A stretch of DNA of 39,174 nt, taken from the NCBI GenBank assembly GCA_022071945.1, contig JAJVIN010000059.1:1-39174 (forward strand), written 5' to 3'. Of this stretch, positions 8,693 through 17,286 are shown piece after piece. The stretch comes from Thermoanaerobaculia bacterium. GTDB taxonomy: Bacteria > Acidobacteriota > Thermoanaerobaculia > UBA5066. Positions within the stretch are counted from its first letter, which is position 1, and each line of letters starts with the position of its first letter. The position numbers and the translations under genes are program-made. The notes under the pieces are model-generated. The model was not told the DNA's origin and did no database searches. It was given only the letters and a program-made list of their open reading frames with translations.

Positions 8693-9890
8693 GCCGGTCC
8701 TTCGTTCCCTTGCCACGATATTCGACCTCGGCATCGAGAAGGTCGAGGACACCCCGGGCGTACCGGCCGCCGAGAAGGATCGCGACGACGAGGCCGAGGA
8801 ACGCCGCGGTGATGAAGCGAGACCAGTGAGCGAGCGTGTGCCCCGTCGTGAGGAGATCGACGGCCGCCGGGTAGACGAGGAGGGTGGCCAGCGTGGCGGC
8901 GAGAGCGCTCAGGACGAGGCCTGACGGACGCCGGAAGAGCCAGTCGCCGAGCCGCAGGGCGTGGCTCGGAGGCCTTTCGGGATAGAGGGAGAGCCGGATG
9001 ACCCTGGCCGCGACGTAAGCGCCCAGGACGCCGACGAGCCCGATGCAGCCGAGCATGTTCGACACGATGAAGCGGTAGACCATCCACTCCTCGAGAGAAG
9101 CTGTCCCCGCGTAGCGAAGGACCGGCCTCATCATCAGCGCCGCGGCCAAGGCAAGACACAGTCCGCTCGCCGCCAGGAGCAGCCGGTCGCCCCGGTACAG
9201 AAGCGCCGCTTCCAGGATGCTGTGCAGAAACCGGACCCCGTCCTTGAGGACTCGCAGCTTCGACTTTCCGGCCCGCTCGCTGTAGGGCATCGGGACCTCG
9301 ACCAGCTTATGACGTCCGCCGAGAAGGGCTCGCGAGCTCATCGCGGGGGTGAAGCTCATGCCCGTGGGGAGCGGCAGGAGACCGGTGAGCCCGCTTCGCC
9401 GCACGACACGCATTCCGCTGGCCGTGTCCCCGACGTGCGTCAGGCTCAAGGCTGTCACGAGCGCCGCGAATCCGACGTTTCCGACCCTGCGAATGAAGGG
9501 CATCTGGCTTCCGGGCCCCATCCGGCTGCCCAAAACGATGTCGGCCTTCTCGCGGATGAGAACCGCGCACATCTTTGCGAACTGGGCCGGGTCACACGTC
9601 CCGTCCGCGTCCAGAAAGGCGAGCAGGTCCGCATCCGAGCTCGCCCACGCTTCCTGGATCGCCGTGCCGTAGCCGCGGTTCTCCCGAAACTCGATCACGC
9701 GGACATCCGGCTCGAATCCCCTTGCGATCTCGAGCGTGCGGTCGGTCGAGCCGTCGCTGACGACGACGATCTCCACATCCGTGACTCCGCCTTCCGCCAC
9801 GATTCCGTCGCGAGCCTTCAGGCAGGCGGAGATCGTCTGGCCGATGCTCTCTTCCTCGTTGAGAGCGGGGATGGCGATGGCGAGCTTCAT
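8685..9890 (-). CDS. Family 2 glycosyltransferase with C-terminal membrane segments
   Basis: 401 residues. The N-terminal ~230 residues are a GT-A fold of the DPM1/GtrB type: IAIPALNEEESI at the start, VVSDGSTDRT near 48, the NRGYGTAI element and the metal-binding FLDADGT near 92. The C-terminal part has about four hydrophobic helices (roughly 238-256, 277-296, 325-345, 358-375), so the enzyme is membrane-anchored and probably moves a sugar onto polyprenyl phosphate. The ATG at 9890 has AAAAGGAA just upstream. The gene lies 84 bases downstream of the HyfI-like gene on the same strand, so read-through from the Ehr operon is possible. The methyltransferase gene overlaps its end. Confidence 0.87.
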   Translation of the reverse strand: MKLAIAIPALNEEESIGQTISACLKARDGIVAEGGVTDVEIVVVSDGSTDRTLEIARGFEPDVRVIEFRENRGYGTAIQEAWASSDADLLAFLDADGTCDPAQFAKMCAVLIREKADIVLGSRMGPGSQMPFIRRVGNVGFAALVTALSLTHVGDTASGMRVVRRSGLTGLLPLPTGMSFTPAMSSRALLGGRHKLVEVPMPYSERAGKSKLRVLKDGVRFLHSILEAALLYRGDRLLLAASGLCLALAAALMMRPVLRYAGTASLEEWMVYRFIVSNMLGCIGLVGVLGAYVAARVIRLSLYPERPPSHALRLGDWLFRRPSGLVLSALAATLATLLVYPAAVDLLTTGHTLAHWSRFITAAFLGLVVAILLGGRYARGVLDLLDAEVEYRGKGTKDRRE

Positions 9891-9974
9891 GGCGTTCCTT
9901 TTCAGGCGAACCCGGTCCTGGGAGAGGTGAGTATGCGGGAGAAGTTCCGCCGGGGATGCGGGGGCCGTCGAGGC

Positions 9975-10751
9975 CTACAGCCGGCCCTCGGTCTCGAGGC
10001 GGCCGATCAGGCGGAGGAGTCCGTCGAGGATCGTGATCGGGTGCGGGGGACAGCCGGGGATGAAGAGGTCGACCGGAACGGTCGAGGCGGCGCCGCCATG
10101 CTGCTCCGTGCACTCGAAAAACGGTCCACCGCTGATGGCGCACGCTCCCGTCGCGATCACGATCTTCGGCGCGGGAACCGCCGCGTACGTCTTCTCGAGC
10201 GCGAGCCTCATGTTTTCCGTCACCGGTCCCGTGACGATGAGGCCGTCCGCGTGGCGCGGAGACGCGACGATCTGGATTCCGAAGCGGCCCAGATCCCACC
10301 CGACTGTGCCGAGAACATTGATGTCGGCCTCGCAGGCGTTGCAGCCCCCGGCGCTGACCTGACGCAGCTTCAGCGAGCGCCCGAAGAGCCGCTTGAGCTT
10401 CTCGTCGAGCGCTCCGGCGAGAGCGAGCGGGTGGACACCCACGCGGAGTCCCTCTCGTGTCCGTGAGGCGAGCCGGTAGTCGTGAGAGAAGCGAATCGCG
10501 CCTTCTGGACAGGCCCGCTCGCACTCGGGACAGAAGAGGCAGGCCCCGAGATCGACCTCGACTCCGGCCGCCGTCGTCTGGATGGCGCCCGTCGGACAGA
10601 CGGCGGCGCATTCCTGGCAGCCGCTCGGGCAGCGGCCCGCCTCGATCGTGGGCAGGCCCCGGAAGCGCGCCGGCAAGGCAGGCGCTGGCCCGTCGGGCCA
10701 CGTCATCGTCCGGTGCCCCTGCCGGATCCGCTCGAGGATCGTCTTGATCAC
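9975..10751 (-). CDS. HyfI/HycG/NuoB-like iron-sulfur subunit with fused ferredoxin domain
   Basis: 258 residues made of two parts. Residues ~35-90 form a two-[4Fe-4S] ferredoxin: Cys41, 45, 48 and 52 followed by Pro (first spacing C-x3-C, one longer than usual), then Cys71, 74, 77 and 81 with canonical CxxCxxCxxxCP spacing. Residues ~125-258 match the small subunit of group 4 hydrogenases and NuoB, with the proximal-cluster ligands Cys137, Cys140 (GGCNAC), Cys204 (TGAC) and Cys234 (IPGCPPHP). In formate hydrogenlyase the ferredoxin (HycF/HyfH) and small subunit (HycG/HyfI) are separate proteins; here they form a built-in three-cluster wire. It is cytoplasmic and attached to the membrane arm through HyfC. 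It is the last subunit gene of the operon, 10 bases after the HyfG-like gene. Confidence 0.9.
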   Translation of the reverse strand: MIKTILERIRQGHRTMTWPDGPAPALPARFRGLPTIEAGRCPSGCQECAAVCPTGAIQTTAAGVEVDLGACLFCPECERACPEGAIRFSHDYRLASRTREGLRVGVHPLALAGALDEKLKRLFGRSLKLRQVSAGGCNACEADINVLGTVGWDLGRFGIQIVASPRHADGLIVTGPVTENMRLALEKTYAAVPAPKIVIATGACAISGGPFFECTEQHGGAASTVPVDLFIPGCPPHPITILDGLLRLIGRLETEGRL

Positions 10752-10761
10752 GCGCGCGCCC

Positions 10762-12282
10762 TCACAGGTCGTGTCCGCAATAGGAGAGGTTGAAGCTCTT
10801 GTTGCACAGCGGGAAGTCCGAGATTTCCTGGCCGCGAAGCGCGAGCGCGAGTGCGAACCAGTTGTGGAACGAGGGATCGACGATCTTGTAGCGGGCGATC
10901 CGTCCGTCTGCGTCCGTCAGGGCGGCGTGGCAGATCTCGCCGCGCCACCCCTCGGTCAGAGAGACCGCGATGCGGTCCGGCAGGAGCGGACCCGGTTTCG
11001 TCAGGACGGCTCCCTGGGGCAGGGCCCCGAGCTGCTCGGTGACGTAGGTGATCGACTGCTGGGCCTCGAGCCACCTCACGAGAGCCCTCGAGTTGACGTC
11101 CCCGTAGAACGAGGTCGCCACCGGGATGTGAGCGAACTGGTAGATGCCGCTCGGGTGGTCTTGCCGGACGTCGATCTCCACGCCGCAGGCTCGAGCGGCC
11201 ACGCCGACAAAGCCGAGGCTTCTCGCGTCCTCGCGCGAGACGGCTCCCGTGTTCTCGAAACGGGCGACGACGCTAGGGGTCGCCCAGAGAAGCTCCACGG
11301 CTCCTCTGAGGTCCCTCGCCACGGCGGTCAGTTTCTCGAGGAGCTCTTCCTTCTCCCTGCCGTCGAGATCGAATCCGGTCCCGCCCGGCCGGACGAGGCC
11401 GCGGCCGAACCGGCTCCCGCACAGGCTGGCCGTCAAGTTGAGAAAGTCCCCCCGAATCCGCCCGCAAAAAGACAGGGTGGGGAGATAGCCGACATCCCCG
11501 GCGAGCGCGCCGAGATCGCCCGTGTGATTCGCGAGCCGCTCGAGCTCGAGCGCGATCCCCCTCAGGAACTGGGCCCGCGCGGGGGGCTTCGTCCCCGACA
11601 GGGCCTCGATGGTTTGGCAGTAGGCGAGCGCGTGACCGATGGTCGTGTCGCCCGCGATGGTCTCCATCTGCGAAAGCGTGGACCTGTGAGGGCCGCCACA
11701 CAGCGCCCGCTCGATTCCCCGGTGCTGGTACCCGAGCGAGATCTCGAGGTGATAGACCTCTTCTCCGTGACACTGGAACCGGAAGTGCCCGGGCTCGATC
11801 ACCCCGGCGTGCACGGGTCCGACCGCGACCTCGTGAACCTCCTCGCCCTCGACCTGGAAGAAGTCCGTGACCCCCACGACCGGCGGGCCGCCATCCGGTC
11901 CGGACCAGACGCGGGAGCCCTCCCGCCAGCTGTCGTGGAACCGGATCGGCTTCAACCATGGGTGCCCGGCGGGGGTGACACCGTACTGCTCCGCGAGCTC
12001 GCGCTCGAACCAGTGCGCCTGCGGGCAATCCGGAGTCAACGATGGGTAAGAGCTCTCGGCGAGGCAGGTGCGGGCAACGTCGAGGGTCGATTCCTGGTCC
12101 TCGGCCAGGATCGCGTAGAGGGCGAGGCCGTCGCTTTCCTCGGATCCGAAGAACGCCGCCAGACGGGCTCCGGCGGCGATGCGGGTTCGCAGCGCCGCGC
12201 GGAACTCCGCGAGCTCGACCGTCGCGACACGGCTTCTCGGGATCGCGAGACCGTTTCTCGTACTCGTGAAGACGTCTCTCAC
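10762..12282 (-). CDS. HyfG/HycE-like large subunit lacking the NiFe cysteines (Ehr type)
   Basis: 506 residues from the GTG at 12282, which overlaps the upstream stop by four bases. Residues ~20-115 are a NuoC-like 30-kDa domain (WFERELAEQYGV, HPWLKPIRF). Residues ~150-506 are the NuoD/HycE-like large subunit (EVAVGPVHAG, EPGHF, GYQHRGIER, LELERLANH). A NiFe hydrogenase needs CxxC near residue 210 and another CxxC at the C-terminus. Here the first is IAGDTTIGH (Ala210 and Thr213 in place of Cys, His217 kept). The C-terminus reads SFNLSYCGHDL and stops, with Ser500 and Gly503 at the ligand positions and no cleavable tail. It should not bind Ni-Fe. It belongs with the Ehr (energy-converting hydrogenase-related) large subunits; its substrate may be a quinone or another carrier, which is unproven. 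Confidence 0.9.
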   Translation of the reverse strand: MRDVFTSTRNGLAIPRSRVATVELAEFRAALRTRIAAGARLAAFFGSEESDGLALYAILAEDQESTLDVARTCLAESSYPSLTPDCPQAHWFERELAEQYGVTPAGHPWLKPIRFHDSWREGSRVWSGPDGGPPVVGVTDFFQVEGEEVHEVAVGPVHAGVIEPGHFRFQCHGEEVYHLEISLGYQHRGIERALCGGPHRSTLSQMETIAGDTTIGHALAYCQTIEALSGTKPPARAQFLRGIALELERLANHTGDLGALAGDVGYLPTLSFCGRIRGDFLNLTASLCGSRFGRGLVRPGGTGFDLDGREKEELLEKLTAVARDLRGAVELLWATPSVVARFENTGAVSREDARSLGFVGVAARACGVEIDVRQDHPSGIYQFAHIPVATSFYGDVNSRALVRWLEAQQSITYVTEQLGALPQGAVLTKPGPLLPDRIAVSLTEGWRGEICHAALTDADGRIARYKIVDPSFHNWFALALALRGQEISDFPLCNKSFNLSYCGHDL

Positions 12283-13715
12283 GGACGGGCCCCCAGCATG
12301 GCGGAGGCTTCCTCCAGGAGAGTCCGGAGCGGGGCCGGAATCCACAATCCGAGCATCAGGACCAAGCCCAGAGAGACGAAGATCGGAAGGGTCTTGCGGA
12401 GCCGGTCCTTGTACGTGTGCCGCAACGACTCTTCGGAGGGGCGGCCCTGGACGACGGCGAAAACGGTGGTCCCCATGCCGATGAAAATCACACAGAGAGC
12501 CGCCAGGAAGACCGCGGCGAGGCCCCAGCGATCCGACCTGATGGCGGCCGACAGGATCGTGAACTCGCTGACGAAGGGGCCGAAAGGCGGGGACCCGGTC
12601 ACCGCGAAGAAACCCGCGAGAAACAGCGGCCCCGACATCGGGAGACGCCGGATCGCGCCCGACACCTCCGTCACGTTCTTGCTCCCGTAGGCCCTGTGGA
12701 TGTTCCCGGCCGCCAGGAACATGACGCCCTTCGTCAGCGCGTTGTTCACCGTGTGGAGAAGGGCGCCGAAGATGCCGAGCCCGCCGAGACCGATCCCGAG
12801 AACGAGAATGCCCATCTGTTCGACGCTCGAGTAGGCGAGCAGACGCTTGATGTCCTTCTGGCGGACCATGAAGGCGGCCGCGACGAGGAGCGAGAGAACG
12901 CCCAGGGTGACGAGGAGCTCGCGAGCGAAGGCTCCCTCTCCTCCAGCCTCGATGATGGCGTAGCCGCGCAGGAGGGCGAGGAAGGCACACGTCGTCATGC
13001 CGCCGGCCAGAAGAGCTCCGACGAGACCCGGGGCCTCGCCGTAGGCGTCGGGCTTCCAGGAATGGAGGGGCGCCAGGCCCATCTTCGTTCCGTATCCGAC
13101 GAGGAGAAAGACGAACCCGCCCCGAAGCCACGGGCGCGAAAAGCCCGCGGCGTTCTCGTGAAGGGTCCGGAAAAAGAGCGAGACCTCGCTTCCCGAGAGG
13201 TGGGCCGCGTAAGCGATGAAGAGGGACCCGAGAAGCGCGATGGCGATCCCCACCGACCCGATCATCAGGTACTTCCACGCCGCCTCGAGCGAACGGCTGC
13301 TGCGGTTGAAGTAGAGGAGCGGGGCCGTGGCCAGCGTCGTCGTCTCGATGGCGACCCAGAGGAGCCCCAGGTGCTGCGAGAGCGCCACGGCGGAAGTCAT
13401 GCCGAGAAAGATGAAGAGGCAGCTCGTGAAGAGGCGGCTGTCCCTGTCGAGCCGGACGAGGAGGTAGCCCGGGGCATAGAACGAGCAGATGGCGAAGAGA
13501 GTGCTGACGATGAGGAGGACGAGCCCGCCGAGCGCGTCGATCGCGAGCCATTCGCCCCCCCGGCCCGACCCGCGTGAGGAGACGGCAGCCAGGGACAGGA
13601 CGAGATGCGCGGTGCCTCCGGCGGGGAGGATCATCAACCGGACCCTGTTCGAGGGGACCACATACGCGACGGCGGCGATGGCGAGGGGCAATAGGATCAA
13701 GAGCATCGCGGGCAT
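12279..13715 (-). CDS. HyfF-like antiporter-type membrane subunit (NuoN/M/L family)
   Basis: 478 residues with about 14 membrane helices. The ion-channel residues of Mrp/NuoLMN subunits are present: Glu124 in WVAIETTTL (TM5), Lys211 in GYGTKMGLAPLHSWKPDA (TM7), then the broken-helix segment QKDIKRLLAYSS (Lys287 and Lys290) and HTVNNALTKG (His321 and Lys329). This is the second proton- or sodium-pumping subunit of the complex. It sits between the HyfE-like gene (4-base gap) and the HyfG-like gene (4-base overlap). Length and residue set look complete, so pumping should be intact even though the catalytic module has changed. Confidence 0.9.
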   Translation of the reverse strand: MPAMLLILLPLAIAAVAYVVPSNRVRLMILPAGGTAHLVLSLAAVSSRGSGRGGEWLAIDALGGLVLLIVSTLFAICSFYAPGYLLVRLDRDSRLFTSCLFIFLGMTSAVALSQHLGLLWVAIETTTLATAPLLYFNRSSRSLEAAWKYLMIGSVGIAIALLGSLFIAYAAHLSGSEVSLFFRTLHENAAGFSRPWLRGGFVFLLVGYGTKMGLAPLHSWKPDAYGEAPGLVGALLAGGMTTCAFLALLRGYAIIEAGGEGAFARELLVTLGVLSLLVAAAFMVRQKDIKRLLAYSSVEQMGILVLGIGLGGLGIFGALLHTVNNALTKGVMFLAAGNIHRAYGSKNVTEVSGAIRRLPMSGPLFLAGFFAVTGSPPFGPFVSEFTILSAAIRSDRWGLAAVFLAALCVIFIGMGTTVFAVVQGRPSEESLRHTYKDRLRKTLPIFVSLGLVLMLGLWIPAPLRTLLEEASAMLGARP

Positions 13716-13719
13716 GGCG

Positions 13720-14361
13720 TCAGTCCCGAAGCTCCGCCAAGTGCTCGGTGTCCAGCGAGGCGAACTCCTCCCGGATCCGGTTCATGATGATGCCCATGAC
13801 GAAGATCCCGACGAACAGGTCGAGAAGAACCCCGATCTCGACCATGAAGGGCATCGCGTCGATCAGGAGCAGGCCGAAGATGAAGATCCCGTTCTCGAGG
13901 ACGAGGTAGCCCACCACCTGGGAGATCGCCTTGCGGCGCGTGACGAGAATCAGGAACCCCGTGAAGACCGTCGAGAGCGCCGCCGGCACGAGAAGGCCTC
14001 CGGCATGTTCCGGAGCGAGCGGCAACTTGCTCGAGAACAGAATCGCCATCCCCGATCCTCCCGCCCCGATGAAGAGCGATGCGAGGAACCCCACGTACGG
14101 CTCCACCTCGTGCCGGATCTGAACGTCCCGCATCGCCTTCTGCAGGAGTCCCGGGATCACGAGCCCCTTCAGGGTCGCGGCACCGGCCGCCATGACGAGG
14201 ATGTGCCAGCGGACCTCCTGCTGGACGAGGAGGGGCAAGACGGCGAGGATCGCCCCCTGAGCCGCCGATGCCCGGATCGTCGCCCTCATGCGGCTCGTGC
14301 CGAGAACGACGAAGTTCACGAGCATCACCAGGACGAGGACGGGGTCGGCAAAAAGCGTCAT
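13720..14361 (-). CDS. HyfE-like membrane subunit (NuoK-related)
   Basis: 213 residues, about six to seven membrane helices. It matches HyfE of hydrogenase-4 and Ehr clusters in size and layout. The C-terminal half resembles NuoK/MnhC, with a buried acidic residue in VVGYLVLENGIF and another in MPFMVEIGVLLDLFVG, as expected for a link in the proton path. The chain ends with a charged cytoplasmic tail (RIREEFASLDTEHLAELRD). Formate hydrogenlyase-1 lacks this subunit, so its presence places the operon with the Hyf/Ehr type. Gaps of four bases on each side indicate one transcript. Confidence 0.87.
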   Translation of the reverse strand: MTLFADPVLVLVMLVNFVVLGTSRMRATIRASAAQGAILAVLPLLVQQEVRWHILVMAAGAATLKGLVIPGLLQKAMRDVQIRHEVEPYVGFLASLFIGAGGSGMAILFSSKLPLAPEHAGGLLVPAALSTVFTGFLILVTRRKAISQVVGYLVLENGIFIFGLLLIDAMPFMVEIGVLLDLFVGIFVMGIIMNRIREEFASLDTEHLAELRD

Positions 14362-14365
14362 CGGG

Positions 14366-15286
14366 TCACCGCACCACGAGGAGCATCCCGAAGGCGCTGA
14401 GAACAGAGGCCGTGACGAGGAGCTGCGGCACTCGCGAAAGGCGCAGTCGTGCCGTGATCGACTCGACGACCCCGACCGAGATCGCGAGGAACACCATTCC
14501 GGCCACGAAACCGATCCAGTCGAGGCCCGGATCGAGTTGCCCGAACGGGAAGAGAAGGTGCAAGAGAAGCGCCCCGAGGACGAAGAGCTTGACCGAGGCC
14601 CCGTACAGGATGACGCCGAACGCGGGCCCGCTGTGATCGAGCACCATCACTTCGTGGATCATCGTCAGCTCGAGGTGCGTGTTGGGGTCATCGAAGGGAA
14701 TACGGCAGTTTTCCGCCAGAAGGACGATGGCCCAGCTGGCGGCCACGAGGACGAGGGACGCGCCCCGCGTCAGCCAGCCCGCGCTCCACGGATCGTGAAG
14801 CATCGGTCCGAGCGAAAGGGAGCCGGAAAGCCGCGCCAGGACCAGGAGGCCGAGGATCAGCGCCGGCTCCGCCAGGCTGCCGAAGCTCACCTCGCGAGCG
14901 GCTCCCATCCCCTCGAAGGCCGAGCCCGTGTCGAGGGCGGCGGTGGCGGTGAAGAAACGCGCGAGCCCGAAGAGGTAGACGAAGAGAAAGAGGTCTCCCT
15001 CGAACGAAACCGGGGCCGGGTGCCGGCCGAGGGGGACGAACTGGGCGGCCAGAAGGCCCGAGGCGAGCCCGATGGCCGGAGCCGCCCGGAACACCCACGT
15101 CGTCGTCGAGCTGAAGACGGAGCCCTTCCTGAAAAGCCGCGCCAGATCGTAGTAGGGCTGCAGGAGAGGCGGACCGGTCCTCCCGGCAAAGACGGCCTTC
15201 GTCTTGTTGATCACGCCCAGAAGCAGCGGCGGCATGAACAACAGGAGGATCTCGTGAATCGCGATGCTGGCGAGATAGGTCCCCAC
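14366..15286 (-). CDS. HyfC/HycD/NuoH-like membrane anchor subunit
   Basis: 306 residues, about eight helices. The family landmarks are GRTGPPLLQPYYDLARLFRK near residue 34 and the acidic loop NCRIPFDDPNTHLELTMIHE near 190, followed by DHSGPAF. This subunit binds the peripheral arm (HyfG/HyfI) and, in complex I, forms the entrance of the quinone cavity; the conserved acidic loop is intact. The start ATG at 15286 is separated by one base from the stop of the HyfB-like gene. Confidence 0.92.
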   Translation of the reverse strand: MGTYLASIAIHEILLLFMPPLLLGVINKTKAVFAGRTGPPLLQPYYDLARLFRKGSVFSSTTTWVFRAAPAIGLASGLLAAQFVPLGRHPAPVSFEGDLFLFVYLFGLARFFTATAALDTGSAFEGMGAAREVSFGSLAEPALILGLLVLARLSGSLSLGPMLHDPWSAGWLTRGASLVLVAASWAIVLLAENCRIPFDDPNTHLELTMIHEVMVLDHSGPAFGVILYGASVKLFVLGALLLHLLFPFGQLDPGLDWIGFVAGMVFLAISVGVVESITARLRLSRVPQLLVTASVLSAFGMLLVVR

Positions 15287-15287
15287 G

Positions 15288-17255
15288 TCACACCCGCCAC
15301 AGGAGAACGAGCAAGATGATGACGACGTAGAGAAGGTACAGCTGCATCTGACCTCGCTGGATCACTCTCGCCCGGCTCAGAAGCCACCCGCCTCGCCTGA
15401 AAGCGGGAACGAGGATCCTGTCGAGAACCGCGTCGGGAACGTGGCTTTCGTAGTGCCCCTTCGCCGGAAAGGGATGCGGGAAGCGGGGCTTCTCTTCACG
15501 GGGCGAGAGGGCCCACCGGAAGAGGTCGACACTCCAGGAGGCGAAGGAAGAGGACGTGTACTGCATCCGGCTGGTGCCCGCGGCGTAGCCGCAGTCCCAC
15601 GTGGGGAGGGGCTGCCTTCTCGCGACGTCGTCGCGCAGGCGGCGGGCCAGAAGCCAGGAGACCCCGAGGAGCACCGCGGCGATGGCGATCTGGACGAGCG
15701 AGAGGGTTGCGAGGGGAGCCGCCCTCGAGACATCCGCGGGAAGACCTGCCCCCAGACACGCGCGGTTGAGCAGAGGCGCGGTGGCGAAGGGGAAGAGACC
15801 AACGAAGACACAGAGTCCGGAGAGGATCAGAAGAGGCAGAGTCATCGCGCTCGCCTCGTGCGCGCGAAAGGTCGCGGGATCTCGCGGGGTGCCGAGGAAG
15901 ACCGTGCCGAAGGCCTTCACGAAGCAGGAAAGGGCGAGGCCCCCGATCAGGGCGAGCGCCGCAGCCGCACCCGCGGCCCCGATCGCGACCGGCCCCGGGG
16001 ACGTGGCCGGACGCAAGAGCCCGAGGTAGATCAGGAACTCGCTGACGAACCCGTTGAGAGGAGGCAGCCCGCAGATCGCGACGGCTCCGACGAGAAACGT
16101 GCTCGAGGTTCTCGGGAGCCTTCCGAGGAGTCCGCCCATCCGGTCCATCTCGCGGGTACCCGTCGCGTGAATCACCGATCCCGCTCCGAGAAATAGGAGG
16201 GCCTTGAAGAAAGCGTGGTTGACGACGTGCAAGAGCCCGCCGGCCAGGCCGAGGACGGCCCAGACGGGCTCCCCGAGGGACCGGCCCCCGAGCCAGAGGC
16301 CGAGCCCCATCGTGATGATGCCGATGTTCTCGATCGAGTGGTAAGCCAGGAGCTTCTTCAGGTCGTGCTGCCCGAGGGCGTAGGCGACGCCCAGAACTCC
16401 GGAGACGGCTCCGAACGCGAGCAAGACCCCGCCCCAGAGGAGTGGAGGATCGGGGAAGAGCGAGAGGATCCTCACCAGGCCGTAGATTCCCGTCTTGATC
16501 AGAACGCCCGACATCAGCGCCGAGACATGGCTCGGAGTCGCGGCGTGGGCGCCCGGAAGCCAGATGTGCATCGGCATGATCCCCGCCTTCAGCCCGAAGC
16601 CGAAGAGGGCGAGCCAGAAGACCGCCATTCCGGCGGGAGAAGAGGCGAGGCCCGCCCGCAAGAGCCCGAGATGGAAGGAGCCCTCGTTGAGAGAGGCGAC
16701 GATGGCGAACAACGCGAAGAGGGCGAGAGTTCCGGTGTGAGTGGCCGTGATGTAGATCCAGCCGGCCTGCCTCACGTCACGCCGCCGCCCCTCGGTCAGA
16801 ACCATCAGGAAAGCCCCGAGCGCCATCACTTCCCACGCCATCAGGAAGAGGATCGAGTTTCTCGCAACGAAGACGATGGCGATGGCCGACGTCGTCACGC
16901 CATAGAAGAGCCTCAAGAGCGGGGCCGTCCTGGGGTGGCGAAGCGGGGGCCAGTAACTCGTCGCGTAGACGGCGCCGAGACCCGAGATGACGAAAAGGGG
17001 CAGCAGGAAGAGAGCGGAGAGCCCGTCGACCGCGATCTCGAGCAACGCCCCCGGCAGGTGCCACTCGAGCCGTAGCGGCGGGCCGCCCACCCCGGCGACG
17101 GCCGTCCCCACGGCCGCGAGCCCCACGAGGGAGCCGGTCACGAGGAGGGCCGCCGAAAAGAGATCCGCCCCGCGGGAGTGCTTGCGGGCAAGCAGGGGCG
17201 GGAGTCCGCTCACGGCCGAAAGGGCCGCCGCGATGACGACGAGAAGGGCGCTCAC
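15288..17255 (-). CDS. HyfB-like large antiporter subunit (NuoL/M family)
   Basis: 655 residues, about 16 membrane helices, the usual HyfB length. It has Glu142 in WEVMALGAF (TM5), Lys223 in GFGLKAGIMPMHIWLPGAH (TM7), Lys254 in VLIKTGIYG, and the GQHDLKKLLAYHSIENIG broken helix. The C-terminal ~100 residues after the last antiporter helix contain the Hyf-type tail (TWDCGYA, then RMQYTSSSF). It is the first structural gene of the complex, 31 bases after the HTH-EIIA gene, and starts with the ATG at 17255. Together with the HyfF-like protein it makes two pump modules. Confidence 0.92.
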   Translation of the reverse strand: MSALLVVIAAALSAVSGLPPLLARKHSRGADLFSAALLVTGSLVGLAAVGTAVAGVGGPPLRLEWHLPGALLEIAVDGLSALFLLPLFVISGLGAVYATSYWPPLRHPRTAPLLRLFYGVTTSAIAIVFVARNSILFLMAWEVMALGAFLMVLTEGRRRDVRQAGWIYITATHTGTLALFALFAIVASLNEGSFHLGLLRAGLASSPAGMAVFWLALFGFGLKAGIMPMHIWLPGAHAATPSHVSALMSGVLIKTGIYGLVRILSLFPDPPLLWGGVLLAFGAVSGVLGVAYALGQHDLKKLLAYHSIENIGIITMGLGLWLGGRSLGEPVWAVLGLAGGLLHVVNHAFFKALLFLGAGSVIHATGTREMDRMGGLLGRLPRTSSTFLVGAVAICGLPPLNGFVSEFLIYLGLLRPATSPGPVAIGAAGAAAALALIGGLALSCFVKAFGTVFLGTPRDPATFRAHEASAMTLPLLILSGLCVFVGLFPFATAPLLNRACLGAGLPADVSRAAPLATLSLVQIAIAAVLLGVSWLLARRLRDDVARRQPLPTWDCGYAAGTSRMQYTSSSFASWSVDLFRWALSPREEKPRFPHPFPAKGHYESHVPDAVLDRILVPAFRRGGWLLSRARVIQRGQMQLYLLYVVIILLVLLWRV

Positions 17256-17286
17256 ACGGCCCTCGCCGGCGGCGCCAGCTCACCCC

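Noticed and set aside
10582-12690. 702-codon open frame antisense to the HyfG and HyfF-like genes
   Set aside because: No family features; Arg/Gly/Asp-rich composition typical of the reverse frame of a GC-rich gene; the opposite strand encodes conserved subunits throughout.
9975-17255. Calling the operon a true hydrogenase-4 / formate hydrogenlyase
   Set aside because: All four Ni-ligand cysteine positions of the large subunit are changed, and no formate dehydrogenase or maturation genes are present in the window.
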